Of a stretch of DNA of 55,398 nucleotides, positions 17,405 to 26,777 are shown in pieces; the stretch's first letter is position 1; every line of letters starts with the position of its first letter. The notes below the pieces were generated by a model that was given only the letters and a program-made list of their open reading frames with translations, ran no database searches and was not told where the DNA came from. This stretch comes from Candidatus Kapaibacterium sp. (lineage in GTDB: Bacteria; Bacteroidota; Ignavibacteria; Kapaibacteriales; UBA2268): assembly GCA_937995785.1 (NCBI GenBank), contig CALKJQ010000060.1, positions 1 through 55,398 on the forward strand, given 5' to 3'. A program made the position numbers and the translations under genes.

Positions 17405-20400
17405 TTAGGGCATATAAATGAATTTTTGAGTTAATGACTCTGAGCCATTTATTCTCAAAACGTAAGTTCCCGCAGATAATTGAACTGGTAGATTATTCAT
17501 ATAGAAGGAAATTGTATTGTAACCTTCACCAATTCTGTAATCGTTGGACCATTTAACTTCGCCATTCAAATCAATAATTTCAATTTTAACTGATTCGGAG
17601 GCAGGAGCAAACAAATCGAATACCAATTCATCGCGTACTGGATTTGGAGCAATTGAATTCATTTCGAAACGGTTGCCAACTACTGCAAAGTCGGTTTCGC
17701 GTGGAGTTGTGTAGATAACCTTAGGATTGTTTGTAGCACTATTTGGATTATAGAGTATCATTCCACTGTAATTTGCATAAGTAAATCCACGGAAGTAGTA
17801 CGCAGTATTTTGAGCTAAGTTGGTAACTGTTACGTTTGTTGCAGTTCCGTTCAAGATAACATAAGCGTTGTTGCCCAAATCATCACCCAATGGGAATTGA
17901 GTGTTGGCTGTGTAGCTTGTGTTATTTGTTGGAGTTGTTGGGGCAATTGAATTGCTTTGCTTAACTGCAATAATGTGTGCATCGCCACTACCAGCAGTGA
18001 ATTGGATTGTTATTGTGTTCTTGGAACGAGCAGTGAAGTAAATACCCGATACTTGAGTAGCAGGATAAACTGTCAAGCTTGCATAGTTACTGAACACATT
18101 GCCACAACCAGCGTTGATAGCTTCGCAGTAATAGTATCCAATATGAGAATATTGAATATTGTTCAAATTCAAAGTTGCAGATGTTGCACCCGAAATTGGA
18201 GTTCCATCATATCCCGAATTATCGTTGTCGTAATACCATTGGTAAGAAGTTGTGTTAAGAGCAGTAACGCTGAATGAAACATTGGAACCAACACCACTTG
18301 AAACGTTTGCGGGATGACCGGTGATGCTTGGTGGTGCAACAACAGTAACTGTAATATTATAGTTATTACTTACGCAAGTATTTGCATTGCGAACATTCAG
18401 AATTGCGTTGTATGTGCCGACTGCTGCTCCAGCAGGAACAGTAATTACTATTGGCGAGGTTGGCAATGAAGTCCAAGCAACATCAACAAAACCTTGTGCT
18501 TCAGCAGCACCATCAAAATTAATCGTGTAATCTGTTGGTGATTCAGTTGTTGCACTATAGGTTAAATTAGTAGATGTTGTTCCCTGGCATACTGATGGAT
18601 TAGTACCCAAAGTAATGGTTGGTAATGCATTGATTGTTACAGTAATGTTGTAGGCTTGGCTTTCGCAAGTTGTTCCGGAGTTTCTAACCTTTAACACGGC
18701 ATTGTAAACACCAGCAGGAGCAGCAGGTACTGCGATAGTAATTGGTGAAGCAGGTAAAGCTGTCCAACCAACATCAACAAAACCAGCTCCATTGGCTGTT
18801 AAATCGAAATCAATTGAGTATTGATTAGCACCGCCGGTGGTTGCTGAATAAGTTAAGTTGGCAGGAGTTGAACCAAAGCATACACTTGGATTAGCTCCTA
18901 AAGTGATTGTTGGTAATGGGTTGATTGTCCAACTTACGGTTGAAGTAACAGGAGTACAATGGTCAGCATTACGAGTTGTTCGAATTTCTACCTGAGTGTA
19001 TCCAGTTGTTGACAAGTTGTTGCCTGGTGTATAAGCCGACCAAGCACCTGCACCATTGTAGCGATATTCATAAGTATTTGTGCCATTACCGCCACTTCCA
19101 CCAGAGAAAGTAGCACTTACGGGTGTTCCGTCGCAAACGCTGGCAACATTAGGCGATTTTGTAATTGTTTGAGCTACTGGAATAGCTTCAACAGTCCAGC
19201 TAACAGTGTTTGTTGCAGGAGTGCAAGCAGATGCATTTCTTGTAGCACGAATTTGGATATTAGTTAATCCAGCAGCAGCTATTGGTGTTCCACCAGTATA
19301 TGCAACCCATGGAGTCCAAGTCATTCCACCATCAGCGGAAGTTCTTGATTCGTATGTGTTGATGCCATTACCACCACTACCACCAGTAAATGTAGCATTA
19401 ACTGAACTAGTGCCACAAACTACAGTTGTATTAGGTGATTTTGTGATTGTTGGAGCAACTGGAGTTGCTTCAACTGTCCAACTTGCTGTGTTAGTTGCAG
19501 GAGTGCAAGCGATAGCATTGCGAGTTGCACGAACTTCAACGTTAGTTAATCCAGTAGTGATAATTGGGTTACCAGCACCATAAGTAGTCCAACCGGTCCA
19601 AGTACCACCACCATTTGTGGATGTTCTGTATTCATAAGTGTTTGTGCCATTACCACCACTTCCACCAGAGAAAGTAGCACTTACATTAGTGCCTGCACAA
19701 ACGGAAGCAGTATTGGGCGATTTGGTAATAGTTTGAGCAACGGGAGTTCCTTCTACTATCCAGCTAACAGTGTTAGTTGCAGGAGTGCAAGCAGATGCAT
19801 TGCGAGTTGCACGAACTTCAATATGAGTTAGACCAGCTGCAGCTATTGGATTACCTGATGTATAAGCAGTCCAACCGGTCCAATTTACTCCGCCATCGTT
19901 TGATGTTCTATAATGATAACTATTGGTGCCATCTCCACCACTACCGCCCGAGAATGTTGCACTTGCGTTGGATGTTTGACAGACGTGTGTACCAGCTGGT
20001 GTTTTGTTGATTGTTTGAGCAACAGGAGTTGCTTCGACTGACCACATAACTGTGTTCCAAGCTGATGTAGCACAAATAGCGGCTAATCTACGTGTACGAA
20101 TTTGAACAACATTTGCTCCCGAAAGACCTGTTGTCGAGATGCTGTTGCCAGATGTATAAGTAGTCCAAGTACCGCCAGCATTGGTTGAATACTGAGTTTC
20201 GTCAGTTCCATTGCCACCTGAACCAGGAGTTAAAGTTGCACTTACGGCAGTTCCAGCACAAACAGTTGCAACATTTGGTGATTTAGTTAAAGTGCCGGCT
20301 ATTGGAGTTCCTTCGATTGTTACGGTGAAGCTATAAGCAGCACTTTCGCATAATAAAGCATTTCGAACTTTTAATGTTGCATTATAAACACCAGCAGGAA

Positions 20401-22108
20401 CACCAGGAATTGTCAAAGCAATCGGTGAAACTGGTAAACCAGTCCAAGCAACATCCACGAAACCTGCAGTATTTGCGGCTGCATCATAATCTATTGAATA
20501 TTGAGTTGGAGTGCCTGTTGCACCAGAATATGGTAAATTAGCTGTTGGTGTTCCTTGGCAAACCTGTGGATTAGTTCCTAAGGTAACTGTTGGTAATGCA
20601 TTAATAGTAACTGGTAAATTATCGGTACCAACACAACCATTGATGTCGGTTACTGCAATGCTTACTGAACCAGCTCCAGCAGTACCCCAATCGACTGTGA
20701 TTGATGATGTATTTTGGCCAGCTGTGATTGTTCCGCCCAACACAGTCCAACTATATGAATTGAAAGCACCAACGGAATAAGTTACGCCAATTTGACCATC
20801 ACATACACCTGCTGGTCCAGTGATAGCAGGAGTTGGCAAAGCAATCTTTGTTACTGGTAATACTGTTGAACCAGAACAACCGTTAAGGTCGGTTACGTTA
20901 ACTGTAACATTTCCAACTCCAGCAGCGCCCCAATTAACAGAGATAGAAGACATATTTGTTGGTCCAACTATTGTTCCGCCACTGCAAGTCCAGCTAATTG
21001 AAGAATATGAACCAGTGATTGAATAAGTTTGTCCGGTTACATTTGCACAAACTGTGGTATTTCCCGAGATCGGAGGATTTGGTAATGGATTGACGGTAAC
21101 TGTGTAGGATGCACTACCAGTACAGCCACTTCCATCTGTAACTGCAACAGAAACTGTTCCAATTCCACCTGGACCCCAATCAACAGTCAAAGTATTAGTT
21201 CCTTGTCCAGCAGCGATTGTACCACCAGAAACAGTCCAGAAGTATGTAGTGAATGCTGGAGAAACAGTATAAGTTACTCCTAATGTATTAGCACAAACAC
21301 TTGCAGTTCCCGAAATAACAGGAGCACCGCCGGTAGTAGAAAAGTTAACAGAAGCAGTCGAAGAAGCAGTGTTATAGAACGCGTCATAGGTTAGAAGTTC
21401 AGCTTTGTAATTAGTGCTTGGGTTCAAACCAGTAATTGTGTAGGTTTTGGAAACGGGAAGTCCTATGTCGAGAGCGCTAATGACAACGGTGCTTGTCGAT
21501 AAATCAGTAACGGTAAGGAAATAACCCGCAGCATTTGCCCCATCTGTTGTCCAAGCTATTTGCCCACCAGAGAAGCAAGTATAATTCATTGCCAAGCCAG
21601 TTGGTGGGGTAATTGTGTAAGGAGTGAAGCTTCTTGGATTCATAAAAGCATTTGAATAATTGAATTGAGGCATATTGCCACTTAAATTGAATTCAAATAC
21701 TTTTACGTGATATTGAGTGTTAGTGGTTAGATTAATGAAATTTGATGTACGGTTTTGCCCCGTAGTCCTATCCATAATAACATAGGTAATACCACTATTA
21801 ACCCATTTGTTTGTAGAACTTGCAAAAGCAATGTTGAAATCACCATTTGCATCTACAACATTATTGATGTTTGTGATAGCTGCTAAAAAAGATGTTTGGA
21901 AAGCAGTCCAATTGGCTGCTCCACCGTAAGCAGCCACTGCGATACGGTTTGTTCCGTTTCCGTTTATCCAGGAAACAGTAACAGAAGTGCTTTGAGCATT
22001 TGTGAAACCAACATAGCGTGCTTGCAATGATGGTGGAGCGGCCATAACCTCGAGTGTAAGGCTACAGAGAGCAACAAATGCTAAAAGGAAGATTGTGAAT
22101 TTTTTCAT
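17405..22108 (-). CDS. Giant T9SS-exported protein made of PKD-like and Ig-like repeats
   Basis: A 1567-residue surface or secreted protein, probably adhesive or structural. It has a signal peptide (MKKFTIFLLAFVALCSLTLEVMA) and N-terminal FN3-like domains to about residue 260. Three PKD-like repeats follow at about 262-500 (VCANTLGVTY, TVDWG, VTDGSGC type). One A repeat (TLGTNPQVC type) is followed by five near-identical B repeats (TITKSPN...VC, GGSGGNGTNTYE, RATRN..ACTPATNT) and two more A repeats. An Ig domain (YQWYYDNDNSGYDG) lies near 1290. The C-terminus is a T9SS type A sorting domain (IAPNPVRDELVF, IDLNGEVKWS, LSAGTYVLRI). AAAAGGAGT precedes the ATG. No catalytic domain is visible. Confidence 0.92.
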   Translation of the reverse strand: MKKFTIFLLAFVALCSLTLEVMAAPPSLQARYVGFTNAQSTSVTVSWINGNGTNRIAVAAYGGAANWTAFQTSFLAAITNINNVVDANGDFNIAFASSTNKWVNSGITYVIMDRTTGQNRTSNFINLTTNTQYHVKVFEFNLSGNMPQFNYSNAFMNPRSFTPYTITPPTGLAMNYTCFSGGQIAWTTDGANAAGYFLTVTDLSTSTVVISALDIGLPVSKTYTITGLNPSTNYKAELLTYDAFYNTASSTASVNFSTTGGAPVISGTASVCANTLGVTYTVSPAFTTYFWTVSGGTIAAGQGTNTLTVDWGPGGIGTVSVAVTDGSGCTGSASYTVTVNPLPNPPISGNTTVCANVTGQTYSITGSYSSISWTCSGGTIVGPTNMSSISVNWGAAGVGNVTVNVTDLNGCSGSTVLPVTKIALPTPAITGPAGVCDGQIGVTYSVGAFNSYSWTVLGGTITAGQNTSSITVDWGTAGAGSVSIAVTDINGCVGTDNLPVTINALPTVTLGTNPQVCQGTPTANLPYSGATGTPTQYSIDYDAAANTAGFVDVAWTGLPVSPIALTIPGVPAGVYNATLKVRNALLCESAAYSFTVTIEGTPIAGTLTKSPNVATVCAGTAVSATLTPGSGGNGTDETQYSTNAGGTWTTYTSGNSISTTGLSGANVVQIRTRRLAAICATSAWNTVMWSVEATPVAQTINKTPAGTHVCQTSNASATFSGGSGGDGTNSYHYRTSNDGGVNWTGWTAYTSGNPIAAAGLTHIEVRATRNASACTPATNTVSWIVEGTPVAQTITKSPNTASVCAGTNVSATFSGGSGGNGTNTYEYRTSTNGGGTWTGWTTYGAGNPIITTGLTNVEVRATRNAIACTPATNTASWTVEATPVAPTITKSPNTTVVCGTSSVNATFTGGSGGNGINTYESRTSADGGMTWTPWVAYTGGTPIAAAGLTNIQIRATRNASACTPATNTVSWTVEAIPVAQTITKSPNVASVCDGTPVSATFSGGSGGNGTNTYEYRYNGAGAWSAYTPGNNLSTTGYTQVEIRTTRNADHCTPVTSTVSWTINPLPTITLGANPSVCFGSTPANLTYSATTGGANQYSIDFDLTANGAGFVDVGWTALPASPITIAVPAAPAGVYNAVLKVRNSGTTCESQAYNITVTINALPTITLGTNPSVCQGTTSTNLTYSATTESPTDYTINFDGAAEAQGFVDVAWTSLPTSPIVITVPAGAAVGTYNAILNVRNANTCVSNNYNITVTVVAPPSITGHPANVSSGVGSNVSFSVTALNTTSYQWYYDNDNSGYDGTPISGATSATLNLNNIQYSHIGYYYCEAINAGCGNVFSNYASLTVYPATQVSGIYFTARSKNTITIQFTAGSGDAHIIAVKQSNSIAPTTPTNNTSYTANTQFPLGDDLGNNAYVILNGTATNVTVTNLAQNTAYYFRGFTYANYSGMILYNPNSATNNPKVIYTTPRETDFAVVGNRFEMNSIAPNPVRDELVFDLFAPASESVKIEIIDLNGEVKWSNDYRIGEGYNTISFYMNNLPVQLSAGTYVLRINGSESLTQKFIYMP
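18925..20310 (-). repeat. Five in-frame tandem repeats of about 270-285 bp (B repeats)
   Basis: Five consecutive Ig-like modules inside the 1567-residue T9SS protein share the pattern TKSPN-VC-SATF-GGSGGNGT-TGWT-ATRN-ACTPATNT-SWTVE. The middle copies are most alike in the DNA (repeated AGGAGTGCAAGC and CCACCACTTCCACC stretches). The outer copies are more diverged, as expected for internal duplication. Related A modules flank them at about 18340-18925 and 20311-20600. Boundaries are approximate. Such arrays are prone to copy-number change and to assembly collapse. Confidence 0.75.
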
Positions 22109-22414
22109 AGATACTCCTTTTATTGAAAAAATTAATTAACATACTTATAAATATTATCAAATTTACGAAAAATTTATAAACTACATATTATAATAGTATA
22201 AATATTTTTCCAAATTTTGTGCCATTTTATCAATTTTTTTTATGAAAATTTATATTTATTTTGATTGAATTGTAGATTTAAACTTTTATAACTAATTAGA
22301 CCAGTGTAAATTATTCAATGTTTACCTGTATAAATTTGATAAATCGGTATTTGCAAATAATTTGAAAAATGTAAATTATCAAAGAACTGTTGTGTGAAAA
22401 ATATTACACACTGT
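22109..22414. other. 306-bp gene-free region upstream of the repeat-rich T9SS gene
   Basis: Very AT-rich, with no ORF of interest on either strand. On the minus strand a TAAATTTG box (22165-22158) matches the Bacteroidota -7 element about 50 bases before the ATG, but no TTG lies at the usual spacing. The strong AAAAGGAGT SD is at the left edge. No terminator hairpin is clear after lpdA. Confidence 0.5.
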
Positions 22415-23818
22415 TTATATATTTACTGCTTCGCCATAAGCATTAGCAGCGGCTTCCATTATTGCTTCGCTTAGAGTTGGATGGGCATGAATTGTTTTCA
22501 TAATCGACTTACCTGTTGCTCCAATGCTGCGAGCCAAACCTGCCTCGGCTATTAATTCGGTAACATCTGGACCGATCATATGCACGCCCAAAACTTCGCC
22601 ATATTTTGCATCGAATATTACTTTAACGAAGCCCGAGTTGTCGCCAATTGCAGTGGCTTTGCCGCTTGCGGCAAATGGGAATTTTCCTATTTTTAGTTCG
22701 TAGCCCAATTCTTTTGCCTTCGCTTCGGTCAATCCCACGCTTGCAACTTGTGGTATGCAATAAGTGCAACCAGGGATGTTGTTATAATCAATGCCATTTA
22801 TTTTATGACCAGCAATGTGTTCGGCGGCTTCGATTCCTTCTGCCGAAGCTTTGTGGGCAAGCCAAGGTGCTCCTGCCACATCTCCAATCGCATAAATATT
22901 TGAGACATTTGTCTGCATAAACTTGTTTATCTTTATAAAGTTTCGTTCTAATTCGATTCCAACATTTTCCAATCCAATGTTTTCGATATTTGCTTGTATG
23001 CCAATTGCGTTCAAAGCAATATCCGAAGTGAGTACCTTCTCCTTGCCATCTTTGTCCTGGATTGTAACCTCGGCTTTGCCGTTCACAACTTTGGCGGATA
23101 CAACTCGAGTATTGGTCAGAACATCTATTCCATATTTTTTGTAATGCTTTAGCAATTCTTTGGAGACCTCCTCATCCTCGACGGGCAACAATCTGTCCAT
23201 CATTTCGATTATGGTAACCTTGGTGCCAACAGAACTATAATAATAGGCAAATTCCACACCAATAGCACCCGCACCCATAACTATCATAGTTTCGGGTTTG
23301 GTGTCCAAAGTCATTGCTTCGCGACTTGTGATTATCACCTGGTGGTCTACTTCGATACCGGGGAACATTCTTGGGCGTGCACCCGTTGCAATCATAATGT
23401 ATTTGGTTTCTATAATGTCGGTTGGATTGCCGTTTTGGTCGTTCACAACAACGCTGTTTGGATTTTTTATTACTCCATGACCAACTAAAGTTTGCACTTT
23501 ATTCTTTTTGAATAAAAATTGCACACCTTTCGACATTTTATCGGCAACCTTTCGGCTTCGGGCTACGATGTCTTTTAATTCGAAAGAAAAATCGTTTACT
23601 TTAATTCCAAAGTTTGTTGATTCTTTTATATGGTGTATTATTTCGGCACTTTTAAGAAGTGCTTTAGTGGGAATGCAGCCCCAATTTAAACAAATGCCCC
23701 CCAGTTCTGCTTTTTCGATGCAAATTGTTTTCAATCCTAATTGGGTGGCTCTAATTGCAGCAACATAACCTCCTGGTCCCGATCCTATAACAACCAAATC
23801 TGCTTGATGTTGATTCAT
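22415..23818 (-). CDS. lpdA: Dihydrolipoyl dehydrogenase (E3)
   Basis: FAD flavoprotein that reoxidises dihydrolipoyl groups of 2-oxoacid dehydrogenase complexes or the glycine cleavage system, using NAD. The track start at 23887 adds a 23-residue tail. The ATG at 23818 is preceded by AGGAG at good spacing and begins MNQHQADLVVIGSGPGGY, so it is preferred (467 residues). Visible motifs: GSGPGGYVAA (FAD), GGICLNWGCIPTK (redox-active disulfide), GAGAIGVEFA (NAD), AIGDVAGAPWLAHKA, and the C-terminal HAHPTLSEA with the catalytic His-Glu region. No E1 or E2 gene is adjacent, so the partner complex is unknown. Confidence 0.96.
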   Translation of the reverse strand: MNQHQADLVVIGSGPGGYVAAIRATQLGLKTICIEKAELGGICLNWGCIPTKALLKSAEIIHHIKESTNFGIKVNDFSFELKDIVARSRKVADKMSKGVQFLFKKNKVQTLVGHGVIKNPNSVVVNDQNGNPTDIIETKYIMIATGARPRMFPGIEVDHQVIITSREAMTLDTKPETMIVMGAGAIGVEFAYYYSSVGTKVTIIEMMDRLLPVEDEEVSKELLKHYKKYGIDVLTNTRVVSAKVVNGKAEVTIQDKDGKEKVLTSDIALNAIGIQANIENIGLENVGIELERNFIKINKFMQTNVSNIYAIGDVAGAPWLAHKASAEGIEAAEHIAGHKINGIDYNNIPGCTYCIPQVASVGLTEAKAKELGYELKIGKFPFAASGKATAIGDNSGFVKVIFDAKYGEVLGVHMIGPDVTELIAEAGLARSIGATGKSIMKTIHAHPTLSEAIMEAAANAYGEAVNI

Positions 23819-23911
23819 ATTTTCTCCTGTAAAAATATTTATTTTTTCTACTTTAAAAAAAACGTTGACGTCGAATAGTTTATTCAATTTTTTTATAAAT
23901 AATTTTTTTTA

Positions 23912-23944
23912 TTTGTTATTTGTATCGGAATTTATTTATATTTG
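23912..23944 (+). promoter_or_regulatory. Candidate Bacteroidota-type promoter for the methyltransferase gene
   Basis: TTTG (23912-23915), a 21-base spacer, then TATATTTG (23937-23944), an exact match to TTTG/TAnnTTTG. The box overlaps the TTG start called by the track (23942), so transcription would begin after it. This supports the ATG at 23966 as the true start. Confidence 0.5.
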
Positions 23945-23965
23945 TGTAAACAAGTTGAGCATAAA

Positions 23966-24973
23966 ATGAAAAAACTTGAAACATTTATCAACATCGACAA
24001 AAAAGACCAGTTTATACGCGACATTGCGCACTCATTCAAAAAAAGTAGAATTTTATTTACAAGTTTGGAATTGGGACTTTTCACAATTATTGGCAACGAA
24101 TCCCGCTCGCTTCGTTCGATAGCAGAAGAATCGAATTGCAACGAAAGAGCGTTAGAAAAGATACTTAACGCACTGGTAAGTATGGGATTATTGAATTTTA
24201 AAAACGCATTTTATTCCAACACCCCCGACTCTTTGATTTTCCTAAGCAAAGAAAGCCCTAACTATCTGGGCGATTTGATGCACATTGCGGCATTATGGGA
24301 TAATTGGAGTAGTCTTACCGAAATCGTTCGTGTGGGCAAACCAACTAAATATCAATCTTTGTCCGAAAAAAGCGACGAATGGTTAGAAGCATTTATATTG
24401 GCAAGTTTTCGGGAATCCAAAAATTATGCAAATATAATTACACGTCAAATCCCAGCCCAAAATCCAATGAAAATTTTGGATTTAGGTGCGGGATCGGGCG
24501 TATTTAGTATTGAATTGGCAAAGCTTTATCCCAAATCTCAGATTTATTGTTTCGAATTGCCTCGAGTTGCAGAATTAACTCAGAAATTCATAGATAGGTC
24601 GGGTTTGAGTGATAGAATCCACACCATTGTTGGCGATTTTACGAAAGATGAAATTGGCAACGACTACGATTTAGTACTTATTTCGGATGTGTTGAGCGAA
24701 TATTCTTTTAAAACCGTTATGCAAACATTAACCAAAGTGTATGATGCAATGAAATTCCGAGGAGTTTTGGCAATTTTCGATTATTTCTTCGATGACAAAC
24801 GCACAAGCCCAGCGGAGGTTGTAACTCATTCAATCAATATGCTAATAAATACCCTTGAGGGTGAAATACTGAACAACACCGATATTTGGTTCGCAATGCG
24901 AGAGGCATGGTTCTCAGACATTTACAAAATCGAAACAAATTTTGGCAAAAGTCTGGTTATTGGGTTTAAATAA
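23966..24973 (+). CDS. SAM-dependent O-methyltransferase-like protein with winged-helix dimerisation domain
   Basis: Predicted small-molecule methyltransferase. Residues about 10-100 form a winged-helix dimerisation domain (SLRSIAEESNCNERALEKILNAL). The catalytic half carries the SAM motif ILDLGAGSGVFSIELA, then CFELPRV, a VGDF segment and DLVLISDVL, the layout of hydroxyneurosporene and caffeic-acid type O-methyltransferases (family 2). The track uses TTG at 23942, but that codon sits inside the predicted promoter box, so ATG 23966 is used here. It is divergent from lpdA and converges on the NSS transporter pair. The acceptor substrate is unknown, and no pigment or polyketide genes are near. 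Confidence 0.85.
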   Translation: MKKLETFINIDKKDQFIRDIAHSFKKSRILFTSLELGLFTIIGNESRSLRSIAEESNCNERALEKILNALVSMGLLNFKNAFYSNTPDSLIFLSKESPNYLGDLMHIAALWDNWSSLTEIVRVGKPTKYQSLSEKSDEWLEAFILASFRESKNYANIITRQIPAQNPMKILDLGAGSGVFSIELAKLYPKSQIYCFELPRVAELTQKFIDRSGLSDRIHTIVGDFTKDEIGNDYDLVLISDVLSEYSFKTVMQTLTKVYDAMKFRGVLAIFDYFFDDKRTSPAEVVTHSINMLINTLEGEILNNTDIWFAMREAWFSDIYKIETNFGKSLVIGFK

Positions 24974-24985
24974 TCTTTATGATTT

Positions 24986-25084
24986 TTATTTATTATTTTT
25001 TAATACTTTTGCAATTGAATATATCGATAAAGATAGAATAAACCCCCAAGCTAAACTTAAGAAAATCCATCCTTGTGTTGTCAT
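24986..25084 (-). CDS. 32-residue single-pass membrane protein, candidate small subunit of the NSS transporter
   Basis: Too short for the ORF track. It reads MTTQGWIFLSLAWG, then a hydrophobic helix and KVLKNNK, stop: one membrane segment with a positively charged C-terminus. The ATG lies 3 bases after the stop of the NSS symporter, and GGAGGGT within the symporter's last codons is an ideal SD, so it is almost certainly translated and coupled. Known precedent: the NSS-family methionine/alanine transporter MetP of Corynebacterium glutamicum needs a small membrane subunit, MetS, encoded next to it, and many NSS genes are followed by tiny ORFs of this kind. Assignment as a MetS-like partner is inference from position and size, not sequence similarity I could test. 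Confidence 0.75.
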   Translation of the reverse strand: MTTQGWIFLSLAWGFILSLSIYSIAKVLKNNK

Positions 25085-25087
25085 ATA

Positions 25088-26659
25088 TCAACCCTCCATT
25101 TTTTCTTGAGAAATTTGATTGCTTTTATTGTGTTTCCAAGCAAATCCAATCATCACCAAAAGAGCTATTGCTATTCCAATCATCAAGCCGCGTGCTATCC
25201 AGCGATATGGGACTTGCTCGGGCGAAACATCGTTGAGCAATAAAATTGGTATTGCATCTTGATAAGTCCAAACCACTAATATTACAATCAGATACAATGG
25301 TGTTACATATTTGATGATAAATTTATAAACACTTGGAATTTTTATTAATGCACCCTTATTGATTTCGTTCCAACCTTTGTCTATTCCAAATATCCACGCA
25401 AAAATTATAACTTCGATTAAAGCAATTATTACTAATGTGAATGTCCCACTCCAATAATCCATCTCGTCCAAAAAACCATATTGGAAGAATATAACAACCA
25501 AATTAATGCAAAGAAATGCTATTCCTCCAACTATTGCTGTTGCTTTGCGCTTAGTTACTTTAAACTGCTCTTCGAGAAACGAAATTATGGGTTGAGCCAT
25601 CGCAACCGATGAGGTGATACCCGCAAAGAAAAGTAGCAAAAACCACATAAACCCCAATATATCCCCAAAAGGAAGATGTTGGAATATCAATGGCATCGAT
25701 ACAAAACCCAAATTGAATGCACCACCAGCTGCTATTTCTTGGGTGGTTGTCAGACCAAAAAATGCCACCGCAATCGGTATTGCAATCGAGGCACCCAAAA
25801 TTACTTCGGCAAATTCGTTCAGCGATACAGTTGCCAAACTGCCCAATGCTATGTCATCTTTTTCCTTTAAATAACTCGCATAAGCCGAGAGTGTTCCCAT
25901 TCCGATACTTAATGTGAAAAATATTTGTCCAGCTGCTGCCAACCAGACCTTGGCGCTACTCAGAAGAGAAAAGTCGGGGTTCCATATATAAGAAAATCCT
26001 GCCATCACATTCCAATCGGGGTGATTAACGGGGTCGGGAGTGCCCAAGGTAAGAACTCTTATCATAATCGCAATTGCAAATAATAAAAGCAGCGGCATCG
26101 CTATTAGTGCTAACTTTTCTATTCCTTTTGCCACACCTTTATATAGCACATAAAAATTGGCGGCAAATGTGATGATTAAAAATATATATGCTGTTCCAAT
26201 CGACGGAAAATACTTATCATTTGCACCCTGATAACTCGTTAGAAAGGTATGCATTTCGCCAAAACTATCCAATCCAAAATAAGTTTTTGTAATCGAAAAG
26301 AAACTATATGCCAAACTCCACGACTCGATATAAGTGTAATAAATTAAAATAGCTCCCGAAGAGAATAACCCTAACATTCCAACGAATTTGGCAATCTTGT
26401 TTTTCCACATAACATCGAACATTCCTGGCAGACTTCCGTGACCATATTTGCCTCCATAGCGACCAATCGACCACTCCACCAACACCATTGGGATTCCCAA
26501 AAGCAACAATGCAATAAAATACGGGATCATAAAAGAACCCCCGCCATTTGTGGCAGCTTGCACCGGAAACCTTAAAAAATTTCCCAATCCTAATGCGTTT
26601 CCAGCCATTGCAAGTATTAATCCAATTTTTGTTCCCCAGTTTTCTCTTTTTTGTATCAT
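25088..26659 (-). CDS. Sodium-dependent symporter, neurotransmitter:sodium symporter (NSS/SNF) family
   Basis: Inner-membrane transporter coupling Na+ influx to uptake of an amino acid or similar solute. The 523-residue protein has about 12 hydrophobic segments (LeuT fold). The signature first helix is NWGTKIGLILAMAGNALGLGNFLRFPVQAATNGGG, carrying the unwound Na+/substrate site, then PMVLVEWSIGRYGG. TM6 (FSLSIG-like, here FFTLSIGMGTLSAYASYL) and TM8 regions are recognisable. The gene is followed 3 bases later by a 32-codon membrane ORF, as in MetPS-type systems. Substrate is not determined from sequence. Confidence 0.95.
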   Translation of the reverse strand: MIQKRENWGTKIGLILAMAGNALGLGNFLRFPVQAATNGGGSFMIPYFIALLLLGIPMVLVEWSIGRYGGKYGHGSLPGMFDVMWKNKIAKFVGMLGLFSSGAILIYYTYIESWSLAYSFFSITKTYFGLDSFGEMHTFLTSYQGANDKYFPSIGTAYIFLIITFAANFYVLYKGVAKGIEKLALIAMPLLLLFAIAIMIRVLTLGTPDPVNHPDWNVMAGFSYIWNPDFSLLSSAKVWLAAAGQIFFTLSIGMGTLSAYASYLKEKDDIALGSLATVSLNEFAEVILGASIAIPIAVAFFGLTTTQEIAAGGAFNLGFVSMPLIFQHLPFGDILGFMWFLLLFFAGITSSVAMAQPIISFLEEQFKVTKRKATAIVGGIAFLCINLVVIFFQYGFLDEMDYWSGTFTLVIIALIEVIIFAWIFGIDKGWNEINKGALIKIPSVYKFIIKYVTPLYLIVILVVWTYQDAIPILLLNDVSPEQVPYRWIARGLMIGIAIALLVMIGFAWKHNKSNQISQEKMEG

Positions 26660-26777
26660 TTACATCTCGGTAAAAATACAATTTAAGATTTTTTTTTGTT
26701 AAAACAAAATGAATTTAGTTCATTTTTCTTAATTTAGATAAATATTAAAATTATTTTAAACTAAACTATGAGTTAAT

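Noticed and set aside
19206-19583. 125-residue plus-strand ORF in the repeat region
   Set aside because: Mirror frame of the B repeats; its repeated Val/Ala/Pro pattern follows from the repeat DNA.
18925-20310. Possible CRISPR array
   Set aside because: Repeat units are about 270-285 bp, in frame and coding, with no short repeat-spacer pattern.
23819-23887. N-terminal extension of dihydrolipoyl dehydrogenase
   Set aside because: The 23 extra residues are AT-rich filler; the AGGAG-preceded ATG at 23818 matches the family N-terminus.
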